Positions 41,601 through 48,119 of a DNA stretch of 64,000 bases are shown piece by piece (within the stretch, counting starts at the first letter, position 1; each line of letters starts with the position of its first letter). The stretch is from Massilia aquatica. GTDB taxonomy: Bacteria > Pseudomonadota > Gammaproteobacteria > Burkholderiales > Burkholderiaceae_D. The position numbers were made by a program, and so were the translations under genes. A model generated the notes under the pieces. The model was not told where the DNA came from. It made no database searches and saw only the letters and a program-made list of their open reading frames with translations. The stretch is taken from contig NZ_VVIW01000007.1 in NCBI RefSeq assembly GCF_011682045.1, forward strand, positions 1 through 64,000. The letters are read 5' to 3'.

Positions 41601-42841
41601 GCGACCGAAAGGCTGTAGCTGGTGGTGCTTGCCGCAAACGTCGGCGAGAGGGTACCGGCCGATGCCAGCAGGTTGCTCAAGTCGGCATTGGTAGTCGGTT
41701 CGACGAACACGAAGCGATTGAAGGCTTCACCGAACAGCTTGGCTCCTTCGGTCGGAAAAGTCCTTCCGCCGTCGCTGGTGACACGAACTTCGTCGACGTT
41801 CTTGAATGCTGCCGGCAAGTTGATGGTCTTGATGACGCCGTCGTCAGGTATGGTGAATGTGTGGGTGGCGCCTGCGCCCATGCCGTTACGGTAGCCTGTC
41901 ACGGTATAGTTCGCTTGCATGTAGCCCACATCTTGCACGTCGAAACTGGCGATACCAAACAAGCGGCTCGACTGGCTCTTGATGATCAGAGCGGCCACCG
42001 GGTTCTGTGTGTCCAGCGTCAACATGGACGCAACAGGGAAATTCTGATCGAGTGCGCTCATATCGACGTTGACGACGTTTCCGACCGGCGTGATGGCGTT
42101 ATCGGAAAAGTAGATCCCATATTCGATATTCGGGATCGGGGTCTGGGATGCCGGGTGGCTGTCCAGGAACGTAGGCACATTAACCGCGTGGAATGGGGTG
42201 GTTGGACTCACCGACAAGGTACCGGCCACGCTTGGCAGCACGTGCCGGTATGCCGGGAAGCTCAACGCCGCGCTGCGTAGCGCGCCAGTGCGCGTTTCCA
42301 GCAGCCAGTCGCCGCCCTGCGCCGTGGCGCCGGTCAGGTTGGTCGAGGCCGCCACGCGGGCGCCGGTGCGGGCGGCGATCTCGCCGATGAAATCCTGCCC
42401 AGCCTGGCCTTGCGCCACGTTACAGCCATACAGCAAAATATCGGCATCGGCGCCCAGGGCCGCGCGAATCACACCCAGATCGGCACTGCGCATGCTCAAC
42501 TGCTGCCGGTCGAGGTTCAGCGAGCCGAGCTTGAGTGCGCCCGGTCCGCCGTGCGACACGAGGTGCAGGCCGCTGATGCCGCGCCGGGTTGCGAGCGCCT
42601 GCGCGATCTGGCGCAAGCCATCCTGGCGGCCGTCGAGCATGACCACTTCCATGCCGGCGGTGGTCAACTGGCGGTAATCGGCAAGATTATCTTCGACGAA
42701 CAGGATCTGTTTTGCCGGCTGGTTTGACGCGGCGCTGGCGGGCGGCCCTGAAACAAACAGAATGGCGCAGATGCATGCCATGAAAAATACCCGCCACCAG
42801 AGTGGCGCGGGAAAGGACGTCGGCACGGCAGAATTGCTCAT
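35645..42841 (-). CDS. Giant secreted DUF4347 / cadherin-like repeat protein
   Basis: 2398 residues from the ATG at 42841, preceded by GAAAGAAGAAAAC; an upstream start at 42895 is less likely. Order: signal peptide with hydrophobic core VFFMACICAILFVSG (about residues 17-31); a DUF4347 domain (about 40-180) with His97 in LVSHGGPG and Cys140 in LLYGCNVA; a linker domain; twelve repeats of about 98 residues of the cadherin-like beta-sandwich type, each ending in a TVTVTRAA-like strand; several SdrD-B-like modules (VYTDSNNDGINNSGESGLAG, VYVDANNNGVKDSGEAGLSG); a DUF11-like segment (GDTVRYTIVLSQGAG); and a last SdrD-like unit before a charged tail. It is probably a surface adhesin. There is no obvious type I secretion signal or cell-wall anchor. 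Confidence 0.88.
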   Translation of the reverse strand: MSNSAVPTSFPAPLWWRVFFMACICAILFVSGPPASAASNQPAKQILFVEDNLADYRQLTTAGMEVVMLDGRQDGLRQIAQALATRRGISGLHLVSHGGPGALKLGSLNLDRQQLSMRSADLGVIRAALGADADILLYGCNVAQGQAGQDFIGEIAARTGARVAASTNLTGATAQGGDWLLETRTGALRSAALSFPAYRHVLPSVAGTLSVSPTTPFHAVNVPTFLDSHPASQTPIPNIEYGIYFSDNAITPVGNVVNVDMSALDQNFPVASMLTLDTQNPVAALIIKSQSSRLFGIASFDVQDVGYMQANYTVTGYRNGMGAGATHTFTIPDDGVIKTINLPAAFKNVDEVRVTSDGGRTFPTEGAKLFGEAFNRFVFVEPTTNADLSNLLASAGTLSPTFAASTTSYSLSVANAIASTTVTPTVDTPGATVTVNGVNVSSGAASGSIALNVGANTITTVVTALDGSTTRTYTITITRAAPPSSDANLSNLVLSQGTLAPVFASATTSYTASVPFNTTSLTVTPTRSQANASITVNGAAVTSGSPSGAIALAVGNNVITTVVTAQDGTTTKPYTTTVTRAAASSNNQLSALSLSSGTLAPVFASATTSYTASVSNATTSITVTPTVADATASVTVNGVATTSGNASSAIALAVGSNTITVTVTAQNGTPLSYTITVTRAASTNADLAALSLSSGTLSPGFASATTSYTASVGNATTSLTVTPTVADATASVTVNGVAVSSGNASGAIALAVGANTISTVVTAQDGTTQKSYTVTVTRAASSNNDLSALSISSGTLSPVFASGTTSYVAAIGAGTNSITVTPTAAAGTSSITVNGVAVTSGAASGAIAMNPGSNTITVVVTAQNSATKSYTLTITRALPSNNATLSALSLTSGTLSPVFASGTTSYTASVANATTSVAVTPTVSDATASVTVNGVAVTSGNTSAPIALAVGANTITVAVTAQDGSTVTSYTVTVTRAASGDANLSALAFSGGTLTPAFAPSTTSYTMGVAAATGAITVTPTVNEPNATVTVNGVAVASGNASGPIPLNTGSNTVTIVVTAQNSSTKTYTVTVTRAISANNDLAALSLSSGTLNPVFSAAQQAYTATVPNASASVTVTPTVAESSASVTVNGVAVASGAASGQIALNTGANVITVTVTAQDGSPRSYTINVTRNVSSNADLSALTISGGTLTPVFASATTAYTASVPNTTSSITITPSAANSTITVNNVATASGAASAPLALNVGANVITVVVTAQNGVTTNTYTVTVTRAAPLVAELTGLSLSNATLAPAFSPATTAYSASVGAATSSLTVTPSAAAGSITVNGVAVASGSASAPIALLTAANLITVVVTAQDGLSSKTYSISVTRAAASNADLAALSVPGATLTPAFTPGVTSYALALPNGTSSISVTPAVADASARVTVNGVPVASGSASQAIALAAGNNSIVVSVTAQDGSVKTYTISATRAVSDNAAFANLAVSAGTLAPAFSSATSAYAVAVPNASASISITPTVADSGASVTVNGVLVASASASAPVALAVGSNTITIVVTAQSGKTATTTVSVTRAPPPSASLAGLVYTDSNNDGINNSGESGLAGVTIKLDGTDIDGARVELSTVTGSEGRFAFDNIKGGTYSITEVQPPNKADGKETAGSLGGTVDNGGFDGSAARNRIANIVVAPGAAGTGYLFGEQNTGTLQGFVYVDANNNGVKDSGEAGLSGVRVTLSGSAGSVATSGADGSFAFAGLGAGTYTLRRNTADVDGAQYADGQERAGSAGGRVNNANFGTQAFQASIADIGIDGALLASSGGKIDGYLFGLRPRAVPGLKLPIVSGVITLGDKPMPGAPGALVAGWNVTLSQNGQSLCSVQSNAQGQYQLDNLVCPGYAQTGLPTGTGFALEFSKAGTNLSGTPESGGGAGNASARSIRNLTLSANDEITQQNLALKPTGIVYDAISRLPLAGVTVLVSGPAGFDAATHLAGGQNQVTGNDGAYQVQLQNGYPSGTYTLAVGKSPSGYGSRSRLLPACAGTLNVGATPDPALVQSGTSAPGANVPRHDAAACAGLVAGGANTTQYYLKLQITSGVSAALMNNHLPLDAAVASGLALSKTGDRQTAELGDTVRYTIVLSQGAGSTIAQSSVRDVLPPGFRYVPGSATVNGVRAPDPLSAAGSVLGFQLGAASGGRELVLSYRARVGVGSMQGDGVNRAWAYACTSAGGCLDAATLAPRAGAITSNEARFQVKVTGGVFTNDACVAGKVFADCNRNGMQDAGEAGIPGVRLYLEDGTNVRTDNDGKYSYCGLAPAAHVIKVDPVTLPAGSVMGETSNRNLGDADSLLLDVRNGELIRADFAETSCAAPVQERIRLGRPRQDGEARTEAPPPTGSPGITFSTKEKRKVNSKPVQGEQHAQ
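38146..41692 (-). repeat. Twelve tandem cadherin-like repeats, about 296 bases each
   Basis: Each unit encodes the pattern ADLSALSLSSGTLSPVF, then TTSYTASV, SVTVTPTV, VTVNGVAV, GANTITVVVTAQDG, TYTVTVTRAA. The DNA itself repeats strongly (for example gccgttgacggtgac recurs in nearly every unit), which suggests duplication or gene conversion. The outermost copies differ most; the middle ones are most alike. Confidence 0.85.
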
Positions 42842-43164
42842 GTTTTCTTCTTTCAAGGGCACGGATGCCAATCTCCACGTTCGGGAAACCCTCACGACGC
42901 GGTGCGGCAGTCGACAATTAGCAGGTGTTGATACATCAGGTACGGCAGATATTCAGAGAAGGGGCCGGTCGGCCCGTTATTACGGTAGTCGTGATGCGCG
43001 AAGCGATGCAAAAGGCAGGGTATTGCCTTGGCTTTCCCGCCAGGCGGCGGGAATCAAACGATGGCTCGGATAATTATCCAAAGAAACTAAGAGTCCGCCT
43101 AGCTATTTGATCTGCATCGTGACTTTTATGACAATTTTTCGCCAAAAAGCTACAACGGCGGCCT
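42842..43164. other. 323-base intergenic region with structured leader
   Basis: No gene is seen. Read on the minus strand, towards the giant gene, it can form consecutive hairpins: ttcccgcc-gcct-ggcgggaa (43034-43053), aaggca-ataccc-tgcctt (about 43014-43031), and gggcc-gacc-ggccc (42961-42975), with ccgt-aata-acgg just before the last. This resembles a structured 5' leader. I could not match it to a known riboswitch consensus. Confidence 0.4.
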
Positions 43165-44802
43165 CTACTGCTGCGCCATGCGCTGCATTTCCAGGGTGTT
43201 GTAGCGCTGCGCGAGCCGCATGCGCGCTGCGGCGCCGGCAGCGGGCGCCAGATCCAGGGGCGCCGGATCGCCGTCGAAACGCGCACGCGGCTGTTTCGCA
43301 TGGAAACCGGCGCGTTGACGCAGCAGTTCGGCTTCCTGCGCGCCGCAGCCGATGCCGAAGCGGGGCAGCAAGGACGTGGCGACCAGCAGCGGCAGGGCGG
43401 CGTAATTGAGCAAGGTGAGCTCGGCCGCATGGGCGAGGGCGGCGTCGAAGAAGCCTTCCAGCACATGCGCCGCGTAGCCGTCCAGGTCGCCGGGAGCCAG
43501 GCCGCCTGGCGCCGGCGGCAGCAGGGCCGGATGCAGCAGGCCCGGCACCATTTGCGGTCCGCGCTGGCGCTGGTGCGAGGCCAGCACGGCGCCGGGCTCG
43601 CGGTACAGGAACAGGCAGGGCGTGTCGGGAAACGCCAGGCGGATCAGTGGCAAACTGTGAATGTGCCAGCAGTCGAGCTTGACGAAAAAATGCGTTTCGT
43701 CGCCGAAGCGGCGCTGGCCCAGCGCCTGCACGGCCTGGCGCAGCAGGACTGCCGTGGCGGCCGGGGTGTGCGCCTCGTCGTGGTGGCGTCGCAACAGCGC
43801 GTCGACGATGGGCGGCTCCGACATGACTACGCACTGCGGCAGGGCCGCCAGCATCTGGGTCAGCAGGGTGGAGCCGCAGCGCGAGACGTGGAAAAAGAAG
43901 GCGTCCGGCGCCAGCGCGGGACCGGTGGTGTCGAGCGCGGCCGCCGGCGTGTCGCAGCGTTTGCGTTGGGCGGGAACTTGTCGGGCCAGTGTGTTGTCGA
44001 AGAAGGGATCGGTAAAGCGCAGCGTGTCCGCGTGGCGCCACGACACCCGTAGCGGCGTGCCGGCCGCCGCCACGGGGAACCAGTGCCGCATCGGCATGCC
44101 GGCATGCCAGGCCACGGCGTCCGCGCGCAGCAGCACGCGTTCGCGCGCGTTGAAGGCATTGTTTTTCGTGAGGAACGCCGGCGGCCTCGGGACGAAGCCG
44201 GCATCCTTGAACAGCTGCGCCAGCCAGTCGTTGCTGACGCAATCGACAATCAGATGCACGCGCGGCAGGGCGCTGGCGTTGTGGACGGCATGGCGGCAGC
44301 TGGCGTCCAGATACCAGGCGTGGCCGGCGCTGAAATGCACCGCTTCGCCATCGACCGTGAACAGTACCTCGGGCGCGGTCACGATCGGCACGTGCAGCCG
44401 GGTCAGGCCTTCCTGCAAGGCGGTGCCGGGATCGCGGTGTTCCTTGATGACGGCGCCCGGCGCCAGCGCCATCAGCCGCACCGATTGCTTTTCGCAGGCG
44501 AGGCTGTCGATCACCCGGCGCAGGTAGGGGCAGCGCTCAAGTACCGGTGTGTCGCGGTAGGGCTCGCCATCGACCGGCATGATGTGGCGCGCGCTGCCGC
44601 CTGCCGAGCGCAGGGGAACGCAGGACCAGCCGTTGTCGTAGGCGCCGGTGTTGAAATGGGCGATCCACTCGTCGGCACCCAGTTTGTCCAGTTCTGCCTG
44701 CATGCGGGCAATGTCGAACGCCAGCGGCAGGCGCAGCCATGCGCTGGGCGCTGTTGCGTCCTCCGCCGCAGACCCTGGCGCGGCGCTGGCGGCGGCGCTC
44801 AT
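43165..44802 (-). CDS. Asp/Asn beta-hydroxylase domain fused to a sulfotransferase-like domain
   Basis: 545 residues from the ATG at 44802. The N-terminal half matches the aspartyl/asparaginyl beta-hydroxylase (2-oxoglutarate, Fe(II)) family: an HRDPG motif in IKEHRDPGTAL, a later His in VHLIVDCVSN, and an Arg-rich cupin core. The C-terminal half has a sulfotransferase-type PAPS/P-loop (FFFHVSRCGSTLLTQMLA) and FLYREPGAVLASHQRQ, typical of the 3'-phosphate-binding region. The start overlaps the GNAT stop (ATGA at 44799-44802). Substrate unknown. It could hydroxylate and then sulfate a peptide or small molecule, but that is speculation. Confidence 0.85.
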   Translation of the reverse strand: MSAAASAAPGSAAEDATAPSAWLRLPLAFDIARMQAELDKLGADEWIAHFNTGAYDNGWSCVPLRSAGGSARHIMPVDGEPYRDTPVLERCPYLRRVIDSLACEKQSVRLMALAPGAVIKEHRDPGTALQEGLTRLHVPIVTAPEVLFTVDGEAVHFSAGHAWYLDASCRHAVHNASALPRVHLIVDCVSNDWLAQLFKDAGFVPRPPAFLTKNNAFNARERVLLRADAVAWHAGMPMRHWFPVAAAGTPLRVSWRHADTLRFTDPFFDNTLARQVPAQRKRCDTPAAALDTTGPALAPDAFFFHVSRCGSTLLTQMLAALPQCVVMSEPPIVDALLRRHHDEAHTPAATAVLLRQAVQALGQRRFGDETHFFVKLDCWHIHSLPLIRLAFPDTPCLFLYREPGAVLASHQRQRGPQMVPGLLHPALLPPAPGGLAPGDLDGYAAHVLEGFFDAALAHAAELTLLNYAALPLLVATSLLPRFGIGCGAQEAELLRQRAGFHAKQPRARFDGDPAPLDLAPAAGAAARMRLAQRYNTLEMQRMAQQ

Positions 44803-45281
44803 GGCGCGCTCCAGCGCATGCGCCGCTGCACCTGATCGCTGGCGACGGTCTCGAAACCGAGCCGCGCATACAGGCGGGCGGCGTCCTCGTTGGTGTGCAG
44901 CACGCTGAGCGTGAGCGCCAGGCCGCGCGCAGCGGCCGCGCCTTGCAGCGCGCGCAGGACGGCGCTGCCGTGTCCCTGTGCGCGGGCATGCGGCACCAAG
45001 GCCAGGTCGACCAGGTGCAGCCGGTCGGCTTGGGCGTCGGTCACCAGGCGGCCGATGGGCTGGCCGGTGCACTCCACGATGGCGTAGTCGGCGTGAGGGA
45101 AAACGGTGCGATAGCCCTGGCCTTGCATCTGCTGCTGCATGGCGATCAGTTGCGCGATGACGGCCGGCGCGGCCGCCAGTGCTGCCAGGTCGTGGCGCGT
45201 GCTGGCATACAGAGCGGAAAGGAAGGCGTGGTCGTCGTCGCCGATGGCACGCAAAAGAAGCGGGGCGGGCAGGGTGAACAC
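44799..45281 (-). CDS. GNAT family N-acetyltransferase
   Basis: 160 residues. The acetyl-CoA motif region is VDLALVPHARAQGHGSAVLR, followed by the family's LSVLHTNEDAARLYARLGF. N-terminal MFTLPAPLLLRAIGDDDHAF is typical of this family. It overlaps the hydroxylase-sulfotransferase gene by four bases, so they act in one operon. The target is unknown. It is divergent from the small gene at 45333. Confidence 0.9.
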   Translation of the reverse strand: MFTLPAPLLLRAIGDDDHAFLSALYASTRHDLAALAAAPAVIAQLIAMQQQMQGQGYRTVFPHADYAIVECTGQPIGRLVTDAQADRLHLVDLALVPHARAQGHGSAVLRALQGAAAARGLALTLSVLHTNEDAARLYARLGFETVASDQVQRRMRWSAP

Positions 45282-45332
45282 AATTCTCCGTGATTATTTG
45301 CTATGCTTTCGGGACACAAAAGGGGGAGCCGG

Positions 45333-45647
45333 ATGACCGTTTCAATAGAACAATTCACGAGTGCGCTCGACAGCGCGTTCATCGCCCACACCGCCGCCGG
45401 CACGATTGTCCTGACCCTGGTCGAGGCCACCGAACTGCTGCGGCGCGGCTTGCCCGAGCAGTTCCGCACGCCCATGACCCTGATCTTCAGCGGTCCGCCG
45501 GCGCCGGTACTATATGACGATCATTATGTGCTGGACCACCCGGAACTGGGGCGCCACCAGTGGTTCATGTCGCCCATTTCGTCGCTGGCGTCGCTGCCCG
45601 GCAGCGCCGGCCCGGCCGGGCAGCGCTATCAGGTGGTGTTTGCCTGA
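45333..45647 (+). CDS. Small hypothetical protein (DUF6916-like)
   Basis: 104 residues from the ATG at 45333, with AGGGGGA as ribosome binding site; an earlier start at 45303 is less likely. It begins MTVSIEQFTSALDSAFIAH and contains HPELGRHQWFMSPIS. I recall similar small proteins beside tail-collar (microcystin-dependent protein) genes, which is the context here. The family name is tentative and no function is known. Confidence 0.7.
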   Translation: MTVSIEQFTSALDSAFIAHTAAGTIVLTLVEATELLRRGLPEQFRTPMTLIFSGPPAPVLYDDHYVLDHPELGRHQWFMSPISSLASLPGSAGPAGQRYQVVFA

Positions 45648-45665
45648 CAGCGGTGTGCGCCCTGC

Positions 45666-46355
45666 TTAGTTGCGGCTCGGGAAAATTCCCTCGACACAGA
45701 TAATGTACTGCACGCCGACGAACGGCGGCACGGTCGGAATCTGCCCGGTGACGTTGACCGTGACAGGCGCCTGCAACGGCGTGCCCGAGCCGGTATTGTC
45801 GACTGTGACGGTGCCGCCGCTAGCGCCGCCTCCGGTGATCGTGGCCGCGTTCAGGGCGACCGTGCCTTTACCTGCGTCGGGACGGTACATCAGCGGCTGG
45901 TTCGGGCCGCCGGCCTTGCCTGCGGCCAGGTAGCTGTCCCGCGCCGCTTGCGAGGTGGTGGCCACATCGGCACTGACGTGCACGGTGGCGGCAGACCCGC
46001 CGCCACCGGCGGCAAACGTTGCCGTATGGTTGTGCGCAGGCAGGTTGGCCACGGTCAGGGTGACGGCGGCCGCGCCAGTGCCGTTGAGCACGGCGGTGAA
46101 GGTCGCGTTGCCGGCGACGGTGCCCATGTCGGCCGGAATGCGGCCGGTCGCGCCGAGGGCGGCGCCGACGGCCACACGGCCGCGCAGGTCGGGCAGGGCG
46201 AAGGTGTTCTGGCCGTCACCGCCGTAGGTGGTGCCGATCAGCGAAAACAGGGCGCTGTTCTGGGCAATGCTCAGCAACTGGCCGGCGCAGGTCATGAAAC
46301 CACGGGGCGCGAACGGGAATGCGACGGGTACGATAGTGCCTAAGAACATCTCCAT
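45666..46355 (-). CDS. Phage tail collar / microcystin-dependent-type protein
   Basis: 229 residues from the ATG at 46355, with GGAAAAATC upstream. The N-terminus MEMFLGTIVPVAFPFAPRGF and the block SLIGTTYGGDGQNTFALPDL followed by RGRVAV are the phage-tail-collar domain signature. The middle is Gly/Ala/Thr-rich, and PFVGVQYIICVEGIFPSRN is the typical ending. Such free-standing collar proteins are common in Oxalobacteraceae without other phage genes. No phage structural genes are nearby, so this is probably not a prophage. It is convergent with the small gene ending at 45647. Confidence 0.88.
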   Translation of the reverse strand: MEMFLGTIVPVAFPFAPRGFMTCAGQLLSIAQNSALFSLIGTTYGGDGQNTFALPDLRGRVAVGAALGATGRIPADMGTVAGNATFTAVLNGTGAAAVTLTVANLPAHNHTATFAAGGGGSAATVHVSADVATTSQAARDSYLAAGKAGGPNQPLMYRPDAGKGTVALNAATITGGGASGGTVTVDNTGSGTPLQAPVTVNVTGQIPTVPPFVGVQYIICVEGIFPSRN

Positions 46356-46536
46356 GATTTTTCCTTTTAAACGTAGCGAAACGATAGGTAAACAGGGTGT
46401 CAGATGCGGCGAGCCGGGTCTTGCAGGACAGGCAAAGTGATAGTAAATCATATTTTGCTATGAAGACACGTTTGCTATTCGATGCCGCCCTGATGTTGCT
46501 CGCGCCCATCGCTGGTGGCCTGCTTGCACGCGCAAC

Positions 46537-46565
46537 TGGACAAGGAGAAAAGGGCCCGATATAAT
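46537..46565 (+). promoter_or_regulatory. Promoter of tRNA-Asn copy 2
   Basis: TGGACA, 17-base spacer, TATAAT (46560-46565), ending 11 bases before the tRNA. Confidence 0.6.
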
Positions 46566-46576
46566 GCGGCCTCTTT

Positions 46577-46652
46577 TCCCTGATAGCTCAGTTGGTAGAG
46601 CGACGGACTGTTAATCCGCAGGTCCCTGGTTCGAGTCCAGGTCGGGGAGCCA
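46577..46652 (+). tRNA. tRNA-Asn (GTT), copy 2
   Basis: Base-for-base identical to the copy at 29553. It shares a nearly identical leader (tataatgcggcctcttt) with copy 3. Confidence 0.97.
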
Positions 46653-46661
46653 GAATGCGAG

Positions 46662-46692
46662 AGGCCACGTTGAATCAACGTGGCCTTTTTTG
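46662..46692 (+). terminator. Terminator after tRNA-Asn copy 2
   Basis: aggccacgttga pairs with tcaacgtggcct, followed by T6. Confidence 0.85.
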
Positions 46693-46840
46693 TTTTGTGG
46701 GCGGTTGTGCACTTGTGGTTGCCTAAATACAACGACTGATAGTTATATTTCTTGCTTGTTTGCAATCGCGGCCCGTATCATCCCGCTTGGTAAATACGCA
46801 GCATTGTGCGCGTTACCTCGAACCCACATACAAAAATACC

Positions 46841-47446
46841 ATGAAAAAAATTGCATTCGTGATCGCTGCGGCGATTGCTTCCCTGAGCTCGGCCCAGGCA
46901 CAGACCCAGGCGAGCGCCGCCAACCCATTGCGCTTCGTCGTTGGCGCCGGCCTGACCGCCGGTGGCGACAAGCTCGCTACCGCTGAATACAGCAACGGCG
47001 GCTCGATCGATGTGCGCGCCGGCGGCATGCTTGCCTTCCTCGCTGGCGTCGACTACCGCGTCAATCAACAGTTCTCGTTCCAGGGCACCGTGGGTTTCCA
47101 CGTCGACCAGGCCAGCGCCAAAAATGGCGACGTGACCTTCAAGCGTTTCCCGATCGAAGTGCTGGCGTACTTCCACCCGAGCGACAAGATGCGTGTCGGC
47201 GGCGGCGTGCGCTATGCGTCGAGCCCTAAATTGAACGGCGACGGCTTCGGCGCCGGCGTGTACCAGGAGTTCGACAACACGGTTGGCGCCGTGATCGAAG
47301 GCGAATATTTCTTCAGCCCGAACGTGGGCCTGAAGCTGCGCTACGTCAAAGAAGAGTACGAATCGAACTACTCGTACCGCGGCCGCACCTTCACCGAAAA
47401 GACCAAAGGCGACCACGTCGGCGTTTTTGGTAATTTTTACTTCTAA
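46841..47446 (+). CDS. Outer-membrane beta-barrel protein
   Basis: 201 residues from the ATG at 46841. The signal peptide is KKIAFVIAAAIASLSSAQAQ. The rest is a small barrel of the OmpW/opacity type: alternating hydrophobic strands (GGMLAFLAGVDYRVNQQFSF, GLKLRYVKEEYESNYSYRGR) and a terminal strand HVGVFGNFYF ending in Phe. An upstream frame back to 46760 adds a non-homologous leader. The gene stands alone between two identical tRNA-Asn genes. Its function is unknown, perhaps a porin for small solutes. Confidence 0.85.
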   Translation: MKKIAFVIAAAIASLSSAQAQTQASAANPLRFVVGAGLTAGGDKLATAEYSNGGSIDVRAGGMLAFLAGVDYRVNQQFSFQGTVGFHVDQASAKNGDVTFKRFPIEVLAYFHPSDKMRVGGGVRYASSPKLNGDGFGAGVYQEFDNTVGAVIEGEYFFSPNVGLKLRYVKEEYESNYSYRGRTFTEKTKGDHVGVFGNFYF

Positions 47447-47480
47447 AATTCCTGTGGGGCCTATATAATATGGCCTCTTT

Positions 47481-47556
47481 TCCCTGATAGCTCAGTTGGT
47501 AGAGCGACGGACTGTTAATCCGCAGGTCCCTGGTTCGAGTCCAGGTCGGGGAGCCA
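47481..47556 (+). tRNA. tRNA-Asn (GTT), copy 3
   Basis: Identical to the other two copies. A TATAAT at 47464-47469 lies 11 bases upstream; the -35 hexamer (TTCTAA, 47441-47446) is weak and overlaps the stop of the barrel gene. Confidence 0.97.
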
Positions 47557-47563
47557 GAATTTG

Positions 47564-47593
47564 AAAGGGCCCGCAAGCAATTGCGGGCCCTTT
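47564..47593 (+). terminator. Terminator after tRNA-Asn copy 3
   Basis: aaagggcccgcaa pairs with ttgcgggcccttt over a short loop, ending in TTT. Confidence 0.7.
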
Positions 47594-47750
47594 CTCGTTA
47601 ACGCCGTGTTTTCGCGCATCAGGGCGACGAGCTGGGGGACGTTCCCGCATGCTGTGGGCGGTAGCCTGGTCCGCGAGCAGGCCTGGCGTATCCGAAGCAG
47701 GACATGCCGCTCGCGCAAGGACAGGAGCTCAACGTTGTACATCCGGACGT

Positions 47751-48104
47751 TTATCTGTCCTGATTTTCCCCTGAGGGATCGATCAGGCAATCGAGACAGA
47801 CGGGGCATACGCGTTCCAGCACTTTCCTGGCTTGCAGGATGAGAAGTCGATCATTCAGCTGCTCCAGCTCCTTGTTCCTGTCTTTAAGTACGACAACGGA
47901 CTGATTCGAAGGCATGCCAAATTTTTCAAGAAAAGCAGAATCCACCACATATTCCAGATCGTGTCCGCCAAAATTCCAGCAAAGGTAGTGAATTTTGTCG
48001 CGGGACACCGCCCGGTTGTGTGAGATTGCCTCAGCCAATCCGGGAGATGTCCATACGAAATAGTGATCCGCGTGTTTCTCACACCGTTTTTTACCAAAGA
48101 ACAT
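47751..48104 (-). CDS. Putative immunity-type zinc-motif protein (paralogue A)
   Basis: 117 residues. It shares a pattern with three other genes here: a CxxH near the start (RCEKHADHYFVWTSPGLAEA), a middle segment VDSAFLEKFGMPSNQSVVVL, then LKDRNKELEQLNDRLL, and a C-terminal CxxC (VCPVCLDCLI). The Cys/His set could bind zinc. The gene lies last in a minus-strand array that begins with a toxin-like tail. Tandem paralogues after toxin tails are a hallmark of immunity arrays, which is why I call it putative immunity. No database match was available. Confidence 0.6.
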   Translation of the reverse strand: MFFGKKRCEKHADHYFVWTSPGLAEAISHNRAVSRDKIHYLCWNFGGHDLEYVVDSAFLEKFGMPSNQSVVVLKDRNKELEQLNDRLLILQARKVLERVCPVCLDCLIDPSGENQDR

Positions 48105-48119
48105 TGAGTCGGATTCTTT

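Noticed and set aside
38146-41692. Regular repeats that might be a CRISPR array
   Set aside because: The unit is about 296 bases, in frame and protein-coding; there are no short repeats with unique spacers. No CRISPR array is seen anywhere in the window.
42960-43060. c-di-GMP-I riboswitch
   Set aside because: Hairpins are present but the conserved GCAAA..ACGCAAAGCC core is not; kept only as an unassigned structured leader.
45666-46355. Prophage
   Set aside because: Only a single tail-collar protein is present, with no capsid, terminase, integrase or lysis genes nearby.
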